Assembly: GCA_022425585.1 (NCBI GenBank)
Contig: JAKMFF010000046.1
Coordinates: forward strand, 1-6,682
Source of the DNA: Candidatus Poseidoniaceae archaeon
Lineage (GTDB): Archaea > Thermoplasmatota > Poseidoniia > Poseidoniales > Poseidoniaceae
Direction: 5' to 3'
DNA: 6,682 nt
How positions within the stretch are numbered: the stretch's first letter is position 1; each line of letters begins with the position of its first letter. Both the position numbers and the translations under genes were made by a program. Shown here one piece after another: positions 1 through 5,692 of this stretch. The notes beneath the pieces were generated by a model, which was given only the letters and a program-made list of their open reading frames with translations, ran no database searches and was not told the origin of the DNA.

Positions 1-2122
1 CTAGGATACTTACATCGTTCACTTGCCTTATTGCTAAATTATCATATGTCTTTGATTGATAATTTTGTCCACTTCTTTGAGAATTAATCTTAGCAATTAT
101 ACCCGGACAATTATCCCCATATTGAGCAGATTCAGGAGATTGTAATGTCACTACAAAAGTCCCACTAGAATTTGAATTCAAGAACATCTGTTCTGGAACT
201 ATGTCTACAACTATCCAATCATTGAAACCTATTATTTCAGCACTGGTAGAAAAAATATCTTGGACTGAAGCATTATTTATTATTCCAAAAGTTATACTAA
301 CAAATTCTCCTGGGTTTACTGCCCATGTTGCATCTAGTTGAGAATCTTGTAGAAATACCGATGCATCACTCACCATGCTTGCAGTTACAATTACTTCCAA
401 AGTATCGCTTCGCGATGAATCATTCTGGGAGTGGGCGTGAATTTGAAAAATGCCCAAAGAATCCGGCACTGCTTCTTGTGAAACGGTGTAGGTTAACAAA
501 ATTTCAGTTAGGATTCCGGGTTGGATGTAAATAGAATTAGGTTGATTCCAAGCAAAAGCCACACTCCATCCGATCGGCAGGTTTTGATAGCTCAAAGAAA
601 GGTCAAAAACATCACTTGCACCACCGATATTAGTTAGATAAGCACTGAACGTGCAGGTATTTCCTGGTGCACATCGCGGAGTTACAGAAATGTCTGAAAA
701 ATTTGGAATTCTATCTGGCTCTACCTCTAACTGAAGATTAATATAATCACTAATCACTTCATGAGTTGAACTAGATAATTCTACTTGAATAGGGAAAAAA
801 CCAGTAGTTTCGCCAACTTTTGGCTGATAATTTAATTCAATAATTTTACTCTGCCCTTTCTCCACCAGTACACCGTTATCTTCACTTATGCTTACTCCAC
901 TTTGGTGGGAAAAATAATATTGCCATTCGCCCGGAAGATTTTGAATTGATGGCATAAATATCTCTGAAAGATTGCCATTGTTGGTCAACTGTAATGTTGC
1001 TTTCCCCCAAGATCCCGGTACAGTCTTTGTTACTGATAATCCAGATACACTTATTTCGAATTCAGATGGTTTGGCTTCTTGATCATACACAATTACTATA
1101 TCATCCATCCAGTAGCCAATATCATTATTCACGGAATCGCTGGTGAAAGAAAATTTATATTGTGAATTACTATGGAAAAATTGTGAATTTGTTGGAACTA
1201 AAGGAGAGAAGGCTCCAGCATGATTTAGCGACCAAGTGTTCCAATTCGCCCCATCGATAAACGTATTATCTATTGTCCCAGTTATACTCGCTTGCTCAAC
1301 CCATCCGTTACTTATGTCCTTGCTGTAAATTCTTACATAATCTCCATTTGCCAAGCTACCGGTATAGAAAAAGGTAATCCCGTTAGTTCTTGTGGGATTT
1401 GAGATTGCATCCGACATGTCAAGGATTGGGGTGATTAAATCACTATTTGTGTTAGGTGAATAGGTTGATGATTGACCATTTCCATGGTGGCATGCAGAAC
1501 CCTCTGAGAGAAAAGTATCGGTATTTTCTGCCCATCCTAAACCAGTTGTCCATGAAACTAAATCATTACAATTGTAATATTTACTTGCAACAGTGAAGGT
1601 ACTGGAATAAACATCATTTGATGGATTATCATCTAACGTCGGCGAGGAAGGAGTAACAACTAAACTATGATTGCCTGAATATTGAGGGGTAAATTTGACC
1701 GTTGAAGTAATTTCAGACTGGGCCCGAACCGAGCCAATTACCTTGGTGATGTTATGAAGATTAAAATCAAGGTATTCATTGTGGATAATTAGAATATTAA
1801 CTTCAACACTTGTTGCATCTGATGTGCCAATATTAGATAATAACACCCTCAAATCAATCTCTACATCCTTGACAGCATCAACAACATATAGTGTCTCAGG
1901 TTTATTAAAATCGGCTATTGGATAGTTAGATGAGAACATTTGATATTTGCCACGATCGTTGGCGTTGGGGTAAGAGAAGTCAACCTCAGTTACCGAAAGG
2001 TCCACACCTGTTGCCTTCGAATTCACTTCATGTGTTGTTTGCTTGGTTAATATCGAATTATTCACCGGCATAGCGTGCACTGAAATCAATATCACTAACA
2101 ATAATGCAGTGTAGTTTTTCAT
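1..2122 (-). CDS. Giant secreted surface protein, CARDB/MAM-like/NEW3-like modules (3' end outside window)
   Basis: The frame is open from ATG 2122 to the left edge (707 codons, no stop), so the C-terminus is missing. Residues 1-18 look like a signal peptide: one Lys, a hydrophobic core TALLLVILISV, then an Ala (A17) suited to cleavage. Residues about 40-178 resemble a CARDB-type adhesion domain, ending in the typical DDNPSND and a final strand. Residues about 182-348 resemble the MAM/immune-inhibitor-A-like sandwich (W..GLGW, SDLITPILDMSDA, YWMDDIVIVYD). At least three NEW3-like repeats follow, at about 355-468, 475-580 and 585-707, each with a 'TNNG/TNIG/INNA' turn and a 'P-GEW/P-IGW/FNDW' turn. 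Many N-glycosylation sequons (N21, N124, N151, N384, N474, N567, N617, N651) fit an exported glycoprotein. No catalytic motif is visible, so an adhesin, S-layer-associated protein or the non-catalytic part of a secreted hydrolase are all possible. There is no SD; a TATA-like box sits about 30 nt upstream. Domain calls are by eye. Confidence -1.
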   Translation of the reverse strand, partial: MKNYTALLLVILISVHAMPVNNSILTKQTTHEVNSKATGVDLSVTEVDFSYPNANDRGKYQMFSSNYPIADFNKPETLYVVDAVKDVEIDLRVLLSNIGTSDATSVEVNILIIHNEYLDFNLHNITKVIGSVRAQSEITSTVKFTPQYSGNHSLVVTPSSPTLDDNPSNDVYSSTFTVASKYYNCNDLVSWTTGLGWAENTDTFLSEGSACHHGNGQSSTYSPNTNSDLITPILDMSDAISNPTRTNGITFFYTGSLANGDYVRIYSKDISNGWVEQASITGTIDNTFIDGANWNTWSLNHAGAFSPLVPTNSQFFHSNSQYKFSFTSDSVNNDIGYWMDDIVIVYDQEAKPSEFEISVSGLSVTKTVPGSWGKATLQLTNNGNLSEIFMPSIQNLPGEWQYYFSHQSGVSISEDNGVLVEKGQSKIIELNYQPKVGETTGFFPIQVELSSSTHEVISDYINLQLEVEPDRIPNFSDISVTPRCAPGNTCTFSAYLTNIGGASDVFDLSLSYQNLPIGWSVAFAWNQPNSIYIQPGILTEILLTYTVSQEAVPDSLGIFQIHAHSQNDSSRSDTLEVIVTASMVSDASVFLQDSQLDATWAVNPGEFVSITFGIINNASVQDIFSTSAEIIGFNDWIVVDIVPEQMFLNSNSSGTFVVTLQSPESAQYGDNCPGIIAKINSQRSGQNYQSKTYDNLAIRQVNDVSIL

Positions 2123-2130
2123 GTGCGGCT

Positions 2131-2160
2131 CAATATAGACACTGTATGTAATCTATATGA
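2131..2160 (-). promoter_or_regulatory. Candidate promoter/operator: 7-bp inverted repeat over TATA-like boxes
   Basis: In the 39-nt gap before the giant secreted protein, ATATAGA (2133-2139) and TCTATAT (2152-2158) form a perfect 7-bp inverted repeat with a 12-nt spacer. On the minus strand both arms are TATA-like (CATATAGA and TCTATATT). The distal arm lies about 30 nt before ATG 2122, so transcription from it would start within a few bases of the ATG. That matches the lack of any SD and suggests a leaderless mRNA. The arms are all weak pairs with no T-tract, so a terminator is unlikely. Promoter or operator function is inferred. Confidence -1.
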
Positions 2161-2161
2161 G

Positions 2162-2992
2162 TTAATTGGCTTGGTCAGAACTATCAATGGATGAATCTAC
2201 ATTATCCTCTGCCTGTTGTAATTTTAGTTCTGCTTTTCTTTCCTTAGCCTGAGCGGCAAAATATATGGTAAAAGAAGGTATAAGAATCATAGAAAAGCAA
2301 CCAACCACCGCAGCCAACGCCCAAAGGAATTCAGTACCTGCATCGATAGAGAAAACCTCTATATCGTCAAAATCTTCATTTACGGTTTCCAGCTCAATAC
2401 TCGGTGAGGTTGTCCGATTACCTTTCTCTGTTATCTCGACAATGATGACTGATGGTGAGTGGAAATATTCGATTATATCTCTTGCTTTTTCCTCTGCAGA
2501 GCCAAGTGATTTGGCATAGACGGTCCCATTATCTCTCCTGCCAGGGTCGGTAGTAGTCATGGAAAATATTTTGACATCCTCTCCATCTTCGCTGTAACCT
2601 TCATGTGTACTATTCTGGTAACATTTTTCCTCGCAAGCAAAATCTTCCGCATCTGGATCGCCAAGTTTGCTGTGACTATACAATCCTGCAGAGTTGGTTA
2701 GCCTGATTGTTGATTCTCTAGACAGCTCGGTAGCAGTTAAATTTACCCACGTTAGATTATCTCCGTCAGCACTCATAGTCCATCGCCATGTTGTCTCATT
2801 TTCCTGAACATCGTACAGTTTGGTAGGTTCTGTATCTGCGTCAATAGTTGAAACATTCTCTGTCTCGTAAACATAATATGATGGTGAAATAGTAGCGCCA
2901 TAGACTGCATAAGCCAATAAAAAGATTAGAGTAAATGAGAGCCCTAAAAGAGTCCGAAGCAGGTTCGGATTTTGGGCTAATGCCTTCTGCAT
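2162..2992 (-). CDS. Membrane protein of unknown function, two TM helices, sequon-rich outer domain
   Basis: I do not recognise a family for these 276 residues. A first hydrophobic helix spans about residues 12-33 (LRTLLGLSFTLIFLLAYAVY) and a second about 222-246. Between them lies a roughly 185-residue acidic, beta-rich domain with seven N-glycosylation sequons (N46, N65, N79, N84, N127, N155, N192) and one close cysteine pair (C120, C124) that could form a disulfide, so this part most likely faces outside. The tail after residue 247 is highly charged (AKERKAELKLQQAED) and probably cytoplasmic. No enzyme motif is visible. The start at 2992 is the only reasonable one: no in-frame start lies between it and the upstream GGAGG. 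The gene precedes the giant secreted protein by 39 nt on the same strand, so co-expression or a joint envelope role is possible but unproven. Confidence -1.
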   Translation of the reverse strand: MQKALAQNPNLLRTLLGLSFTLIFLLAYAVYGATISPSYYVYETENVSTIDADTEPTKLYDVQENETTWRWTMSADGDNLTWVNLTATELSRESTIRLTNSAGLYSHSKLGDPDAEDFACEEKCYQNSTHEGYSEDGEDVKIFSMTTTDPGRRDNGTVYAKSLGSAEEKARDIIEYFHSPSVIIVEITEKGNRTTSPSIELETVNEDFDDIEVFSIDAGTEFLWALAAVVGCFSMILIPSFTIYFAAQAKERKAELKLQQAEDNVDSSIDSSDQAN

Positions 2993-3008
2993 GTATTGCC
3001 CTATGTTG

Positions 3009-3013
3009 CCTCC
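3009..3013 (-). promoter_or_regulatory. SD (GGAGG) for the membrane protein at 2992
   Basis: The minus strand reads GAAGGAGGCAACATAG here. GGAGG matches the archaeal 16S 3' end but lies 16 nt from ATG 2992, longer than usual. No alternative in-frame start lies between. It implies a leadered transcript, unlike the downstream secreted-protein gene, which has no SD. Confidence -1.
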
Positions 3014-3073
3014 TTCAATAACACTTGCATTTCCCTTTTTTCAAGTTATGGCGGCGCATTATCACCCGTTTCA

Positions 3074-3081
3074 TTGATATA
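3074..3081 (+). promoter_or_regulatory. Candidate TATA box for the ribosomal protein cluster
   Basis: TTGATATA lies about 40 nt before ATG 3118. With usual archaeal spacing, transcription would start near 3100-3105, giving a short leader that still contains GGTG at 3107-3110, 7 nt before the S19e start, a partial SD match. The match to a consensus TATA box is imperfect and no clear purine-rich BRE precedes it, so this is a candidate only. The rest of 2993-3117 shows no ORF or convincing hairpin. Confidence -1.
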
Positions 3082-3117
3082 GGGGAGTAAAGTCGGCAAA
3101 TTGCTTGGTGTTGTTAC

Positions 3118-3609
3118 ATGACCACTTATTATGATATTCCGGCTAATATGCTGATTTCTGCATTGGCAGATAAACTATCTGATTCTAAAGACATAGTCGC
3201 TCCAGATTGGTCAGAATACGTCAAGACTGGAGTAGATAGAGAGAGACCTCCTACTCAAGAGAACTGGTGGACTATAAGAGCAGCCTCGTTACTAAGAAAG
3301 GTAGCAAAACAAGGCCCTATCGGCGTTACTAGTCTTGCTCAAACTTACGGCACAGTCATGAACAATGGTGCTGGACCAAATACTCCAGGTGTCGCATCTA
3401 GGCACATTATCAGGACAGCTCTACAACAATTAGAAGCTGCAGGGCTTGTTGAAATGGTGGCAACCAAAGAAGTTGACACTGAGGAAGGTAAGCAACAATT
3501 ATATTCAGGCCGCAAACTTACATCTGCAGGACAAAAGCTACTCGATGAAGTGGCTCACTCCTGTCGTGATGCTGCCAACGAATTATATCCGGGCTTAGCC
3601 AAATATTGA
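3118..3609 (+). CDS. rps19e: 30S ribosomal protein S19e
   Basis: S19e is a small-subunit protein of archaea and eukaryotes, absent from bacteria, needed for 40S/30S maturation and built on a winged-helix-like fold. The 163-residue product carries the family signature in order: N-terminal YYDIPANMLI (5-14), APDWSEYVKTGVDRERPP (28-45), NWWTIRAASLLRKV (49-62), the loop GPIGVTSLAQTYG (66-78), HIIRTALQQLEAAGLVE (96-112) and GRKLTSAGQKLLDEVA (131-146). The start at ATG 3118 fits because archaeal homologues begin in the same way (MTT-YD-P), and a GGTG lies 7 nt upstream. It is slightly longer than the usual roughly 150 residues, with a stretch at about 114-130 and a C-terminal tail of about 17 residues (HSCRDAANELYPGLAKY). 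It is the first gene of the plus-strand operon; the PDCD5 gene starts 21 nt after its stop, as in many archaea. Confidence -1.
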   Translation: MTTYYDIPANMLISALADKLSDSKDIVAPDWSEYVKTGVDRERPPTQENWWTIRAASLLRKVAKQGPIGVTSLAQTYGTVMNNGAGPNTPGVASRHIIRTALQQLEAAGLVEMVATKEVDTEEGKQQLYSGRKLTSAGQKLLDEVAHSCRDAANELYPGLAKY

Positions 3610-3615
3610 GGAAGT

Positions 3616-3620
3616 GGGAG
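3616..3620 (+). promoter_or_regulatory. SD (GGGAG) that fixes the PDCD5 start
   Basis: GGGAG ends 10 nt before ATG 3631, and an extra GAGG lies just upstream at 3608-3611. The in-frame TTG at 3622 is only 1 nt after this SD, too close to serve, so ATG 3631 is chosen. Confidence -1.
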
Positions 3621-3630
3621 TTTGTCTATT

Positions 3631-3993
3631 ATGTCTGCAAACGGAAGCGACGAATTGTCTGCTCTTCGTGAACAGAGAAGAATAGCTCTGCAACAGCAAT
3701 TTGAAGAACAAGCAAAGGTACAAGCAGATGCTGAAATAGAAACCCAAAGACAGGAAATTGAATCTCAGTCTATCAATAAAGCATTGAAACATCTACTAAC
3801 TAGCGAAGCACGCTCAAGAATTGCTAGGATATCTTTGGCTACTCCGGAGCGTGCAGACTCGATAAAAAAATTGATAATTTCAATGCATGAAAATAACCAA
3901 TTTATTCCTCCAATGACTGATGAAACATTGAAGTCAATGTTAAAGAAAATGCAATCCAAGAGCCGCAGCAATGCGTCCATCCGAAGAATCTGA
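3631..3993 (+). CDS. PDCD5-family DNA-binding protein
   Basis: This is the archaeal member of the PDCD5/TFAR19 family, small helical-bundle proteins described as binding double-stranded DNA; the precise role in archaea is not settled. The 120-residue product has a long charged N-terminal helix ([20 protein letters not shown], 11-30), then the core signature [20 protein letters not shown] (55-74), and a final conserved [17 protein letters not shown] (91-107) followed by a basic tail ending in RRI. ATG 3631 is preferred over the in-frame TTG at 3622 because of SD spacing. The position between S19e and L39e is the classical archaeal arrangement and supports the call. Its stop codon at 3991-3993 sits directly against the SD of the L39e gene, so the two are probably translationally coupled. 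Confidence -1.
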   Translation: MSANGSDELSALREQRRIALQQQFEEQAKVQADAEIETQRQEIESQSINKALKHLLTSEARSRIARISLATPERADSIKKLIISMHENNQFIPPMTDETLKSMLKKMQSKSRSNASIRRI

Positions 3994-3994
3994 G

Positions 3995-4000
3995 AAGGTG
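3995..4000 (+). promoter_or_regulatory. SD (AAGGTG) for L39e
   Basis: AAGGTG follows the PDCD5 stop immediately and ends 6 nt before ATG 4007. It marks the true L39e start; the upstream in-frame ATG 3971 lies inside the PDCD5 gene without a comparable SD. Confidence -1.
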
Positions 4001-4006
4001 CTCGAA

Positions 4007-4162
4007 ATGTCCAGAAATAAACCAGCAGCAAAAAAAATACGCCTTATGAAGGCTACCAAGCAAAACCGCCGTGTCCCTGTATGGGTCATGCTAAAGACCG
4101 ACCGAAACACTGTGTCACATCCTAAAAGACACCATTGGAGACGCAGTAAATTGCAGAGGTGA
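4007..4162 (+). CDS. rpl39e: 50S ribosomal protein L39e
   Basis: L39e is the tiny basic protein that lines the peptide exit tunnel of archaeal and eukaryotic large subunits. The product is 51 residues, the normal length for the family, with the hallmarks [12 protein letters not shown] (2-13), [14 protein letters not shown] (18-31) and the C-terminal [12 protein letters not shown] (38-49). An upstream in-frame ATG at 3971 would add 12 residues ([12 protein letters not shown]) that overlap the PDCD5 gene and have no place in this family; the start at 4007 with its AAGGTG SD is therefore chosen. The gap to PDCD5 is 13 nt. Its last bases are shared with the SD of the L31e gene. Confidence -1.
   Translation: MSRNKPAAKKIRLMKATKQNRRVPVWVMLKTDRNTVSHPKRHHWRRSKLQR
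4156..4162 (+). promoter_or_regulatory. SD overlapping stop (GAGGTGA) between L39e and L31e
   Basis: GAGGTGA is a long match to the archaeal anti-SD and contains the L39e stop codon TGA. It ends 5 nt before ATG 4168. It also creates an in-frame GTG at 4159 that could be miscalled as the start of L31e. Confidence -1.
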
Positions 4163-4167
4163 ATGAT

Positions 4168-4443
4168 ATGGCAAGACCTAACGAATCAGAACTTATTGTC
4201 CCTTTGAGGAAAGCTTGGAGTATTACACGTTTCAAGCGGGCACCACGTGCTATGCAGATAATCAAGGATCATGTAATCCAACATCTAAGAGTCAAAGAAG
4301 ATGAAGAAGTATGGATTGATCCATCTGTCAACGAACATATTTGGTCAAGAGGCATCGAAAACCCTCCTAGAAAAGTAAGATTACAAGTCATCAGACACGA
4401 TGAGCCAGATATCCCAATTGAAGTAAAATTGTTTGAGGAGTGA
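4168..4443 (+). CDS. rpl31e: 50S ribosomal protein L31e
   Basis: L31e is a large-subunit protein of archaea and eukaryotes located near the exit of the peptide tunnel. The 91-residue product has the family pattern: a short strand with the conserved RAW-like segment (IVPLRKAWSITRFKRAPRAM, 9-28), the helix-rich middle AMQIIKDHVIQHLRV (27-41), then WIDPSVNEHIWSRGIENPPRKVRLQV (48-73) and an acidic C-terminus. Length is usual for archaeal homologues. ATG 4168 is taken as the start since GAGGTGA lies 5 nt upstream; the GTG at 4159 is part of that SD. It follows L39e as in most archaeal genomes. The next gene is S17e, not the aIF6 gene that often comes next in euryarchaea. Confidence -1.
   Translation: MARPNESELIVPLRKAWSITRFKRAPRAMQIIKDHVIQHLRVKEDEEVWIDPSVNEHIWSRGIENPPRKVRLQVIRHDEPDIPIEVKLFEE
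4435..4440 (+). promoter_or_regulatory. SD (GAGGAG) at the L31e/S17e junction
   Basis: GAGGAG codes for the last two Glu residues of L31e and runs into its TGA stop. It ends 8 nt before ATG 4449. The in-frame GTG at 4440 overlaps this element and is a weaker start candidate. Confidence -1.
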
Positions 4444-4448
4444 TAATA

Positions 4449-4640
4449 ATGGGAAATATTAGACCGAGTTTCATAAAAATAAGAGCAATTGCACTAGTTG
4501 AACAACATGGTGAGAAATTCACCGAAGACTTTGACCACAACAAAATAATGGTATCCCAACTAACCGATGTTAGTTCTAAAAAATTACGTAACTGGATTGC
4601 TGGTTACGTAACAAGGTACCGTCAAAGAAGAGTCGATTGA
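4449..4640 (+). CDS. rps17e: 30S ribosomal protein S17e
   Basis: S17e is a small-subunit protein of archaea and eukaryotes. The 63-residue product matches the compact archaeal form: MGNIRPSFIKIRAIALVEQ (1-19), FTEDFDHNKIMVSQLTDV (24-41) and SSKKLRNWIAGYVTRYRQRR (42-61), where SKK.RN.IAGY.TR is the clearest signature. The gap from the L31e stop is 5 nt and the SD lies within the end of L31e, so translation is likely coupled. GTG 4440 would add only three residues (MII) that the family lacks. Finding S17e here, directly after L31e, is not the most common archaeal order; the identity itself is secure from the sequence. Confidence -1.
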   Translation: MGNIRPSFIKIRAIALVEQHGEKFTEDFDHNKIMVSQLTDVSSKKLRNWIAGYVTRYRQRRVD

Positions 4641-4643
4641 GGG
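4639..4643 (+). promoter_or_regulatory. SD (GAGGG) for the 69-residue protein
   Basis: GAGGG overlaps the last two bases of the S17e stop and ends 6 nt before ATG 4650. Its normal spacing is one reason to accept the small downstream reading frame as a gene. Confidence -1.
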
Positions 4644-4649
4644 CTTTGA

Positions 4650-4859
4650 ATGCCAGTGCGCATTGACTGGGATAGACAACCAGTCAGTATCCACTCTGAA
4701 GACAAAAATGAGTTGGAAGAGTTGATATTATTTTTAAAACATAAGCATTCAATAAAAAAGCGTTCTATTGTTATGGAAGATAGAGAATCGGGTGGATATC
4801 TATTTTTTATCTATCAACCATGTGATCCAAGATGGATAATTGAGTTTTACAATAGGTGA
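4650..4859 (+). CDS. Unrecognised small operon protein (69 aa)
   Basis: No family is recognised. It is accepted as a gene because it has a well-placed SD (GAGGG, 6 nt), starts 9 nt after the S17e stop, fills the space up to the next gene exactly, and its own stop forms part of the SD of the methyltransferase gene. By eye the pattern is strand (VRIDWDRQPVSIHS, 3-16), amphipathic helix (NELEELILFLKHKHS, 20-34), two strands (RSIVMED 38-44; GYLFFIYQ 49-56) and an aromatic end (RWIIEFYNR, 61-69), that is, a compact soluble alpha/beta protein with no membrane segment and a single Cys (C58). It does not look like the L18ae/LX, aIF6 or prefoldin genes that often follow L31e in archaea. A role in the ribosome or tRNA modification is suggested only by position. 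Confidence -1.
   Translation: MPVRIDWDRQPVSIHSEDKNELEELILFLKHKHSIKKRSIVMEDRESGGYLFFIYQPCDPRWIIEFYNR
4854..4859 (+). promoter_or_regulatory. SD overlapping stop (AGGTGA) before the SpoU methyltransferase
   Basis: AGGTGA includes the TGA stop of the 69-residue protein and ends 5 nt before ATG 4865. As at the L39e/L31e junction, it contains an in-frame GTG (4856), 9 nt before the ATG. Confidence -1.
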
Positions 4860-4864
4860 AAATT

Positions 4865-5689
4865 ATGGGTGATAGAAAAGCCATACCATTGCCTAATTCA
4901 TCCTACGAATTAATTATTATCTGCGTAAATACTTCGCATCCCGGTAATTTAGGAGCCATATGTCGCACTATGTTGAATTACGGCTTCTCTAAACTACGTT
5001 TAGTAACACCCAAGTGTGACCCACTAGACGAAGAAGCCCGTAATAGGGCGAAACATGCAGGTTCTATACTCAATGATTTGGATACATTTCATTCCCTAAA
5101 AGAAGCAGTAAAAGATTGTTCAATTGTTGTTGGCACCTCGGGAAAGAGGGAAGTTGGAACAAAAACCTCATTCAGACATTTTTGCTTCCCGTGGGAATTA
5201 TCTGAGAGGTTCAATGATAGTTCTGGAAAAGTCGCACTGGTATTTGGGGGAGAGGGAACTGGCCTATCGACAGATCAATTGCACGAATGTGATTTTTTAT
5301 CTACTTTACCAACCTGGGAAGGCTATCCTATCGCAAACCTTTCGCACTCGGTCAATGCCTTCCTCTATCAGATACATTCAGATCGAGTGAAGGATAGCCA
5401 AGGTAGTGATTTTGGATTGCCAGAAATTGTTCCGCTAACACGTGAACTAAACCCTGATTTGCGAGGGACTTTACTAACCGCAGTCGACCAATTCACTACT
5501 GCAATGCCTGGCAATCAAGAAAGAAAAGATAGTTTGAATAATTCAATTATCAGGATGGTAATGATGTCATCACCAACTAGCGATGAAGTAACAAGAATCA
5601 TTGGTGGGTTAATTGATGCAACAACGGCTCTGCAGAAAAATAACAATGATGAAGAATGGATCAATAAAAGGCGTAGAAGAATAGAATAA
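4865..5689 (+). CDS. SpoU/TrmJ-type tRNA 2'-O-methyltransferase (SPOUT superfamily)
   Basis: This is a SAM-dependent RNA 2'-O-ribose methyltransferase with the trefoil-knot fold. All three SpoU motifs are present in the 274 residues: motif 1 HPGNLGAICRTMLNYGF (25-41, with N28 and catalytic-type R34), motif 2 VALVFGGEGTGLS (123-135) and motif 3 LPTWEGYPIANLSHSVNAFL (148-167, with N158 and S160), which form the knotted cofactor pocket. Residues 175-274 form a helical C-terminal extension ending in a basic tail (NKRRRRIE), as in TrmJ. Characterised archaeal TrmJ methylates the ribose at tRNA position 32; this substrate is likely but the subfamily cannot be fixed by eye. ATG 4865 is chosen for its AGGTGA SD at 5 nt; GTG 4856 is the alternative. 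It is the last gene of the ribosomal operon, and its stop is 3 nt from the stop of QueD on the other strand. Confidence -1.
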   Translation: MGDRKAIPLPNSSYELIIICVNTSHPGNLGAICRTMLNYGFSKLRLVTPKCDPLDEEARNRAKHAGSILNDLDTFHSLKEAVKDCSIVVGTSGKREVGTKTSFRHFCFPWELSERFNDSSGKVALVFGGEGTGLSTDQLHECDFLSTLPTWEGYPIANLSHSVNAFLYQIHSDRVKDSQGSDFGLPEIVPLTRELNPDLRGTLLTAVDQFTTAMPGNQERKDSLNNSIIRMVMMSSPTSDEVTRIIGGLIDATTALQKNNNDEEWINKRRRRIE

Positions 5690-5692
5690 TTT

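Noticed and set aside
325..534. Plus-strand reading frame of 69 codons
   Set aside because: It lies antisense inside the long exoprotein frame, has no SD and encodes nothing recognisable; it is a shadow.
2133..2158. Transcription terminator hairpin after the membrane protein gene
   Set aside because: The stem is seven A/T-rich pairs with a 12-nt loop and no T-tract; promoter or operator is a better reading.
2265..2519. Plus-strand reading frame of 84 codons
   Set aside because: Antisense to the outer domain of the membrane protein, whose own frame shows clear helices and sequons; no family match.
2993..3117. Riboswitch or small RNA in the divergent intergenic region
   Set aside because: The region is only 125 nt with no convincing stem structure; it is explained by promoter and leader sequences.
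3971..4006. Earlier L39e start at ATG 3971
   Set aside because: It would add 12 non-family residues and overlap PDCD5; ATG 4007 gives the canonical 51-residue protein with an SD.
3595..4031. Two minus-strand frames (3595-3792 and 3765-4031), partly hydrophobic
   Set aside because: Antisense to PDCD5; the hydrophobic residues arise from the complement of charged, A-rich codons of that gene.
5124..5390. Plus-strand frame of 88 codons inside the methyltransferase gene
   Set aside because: It overlaps the SpoU motif 2 and 3 region in another frame, and the SpoU frame is clearly the real one.
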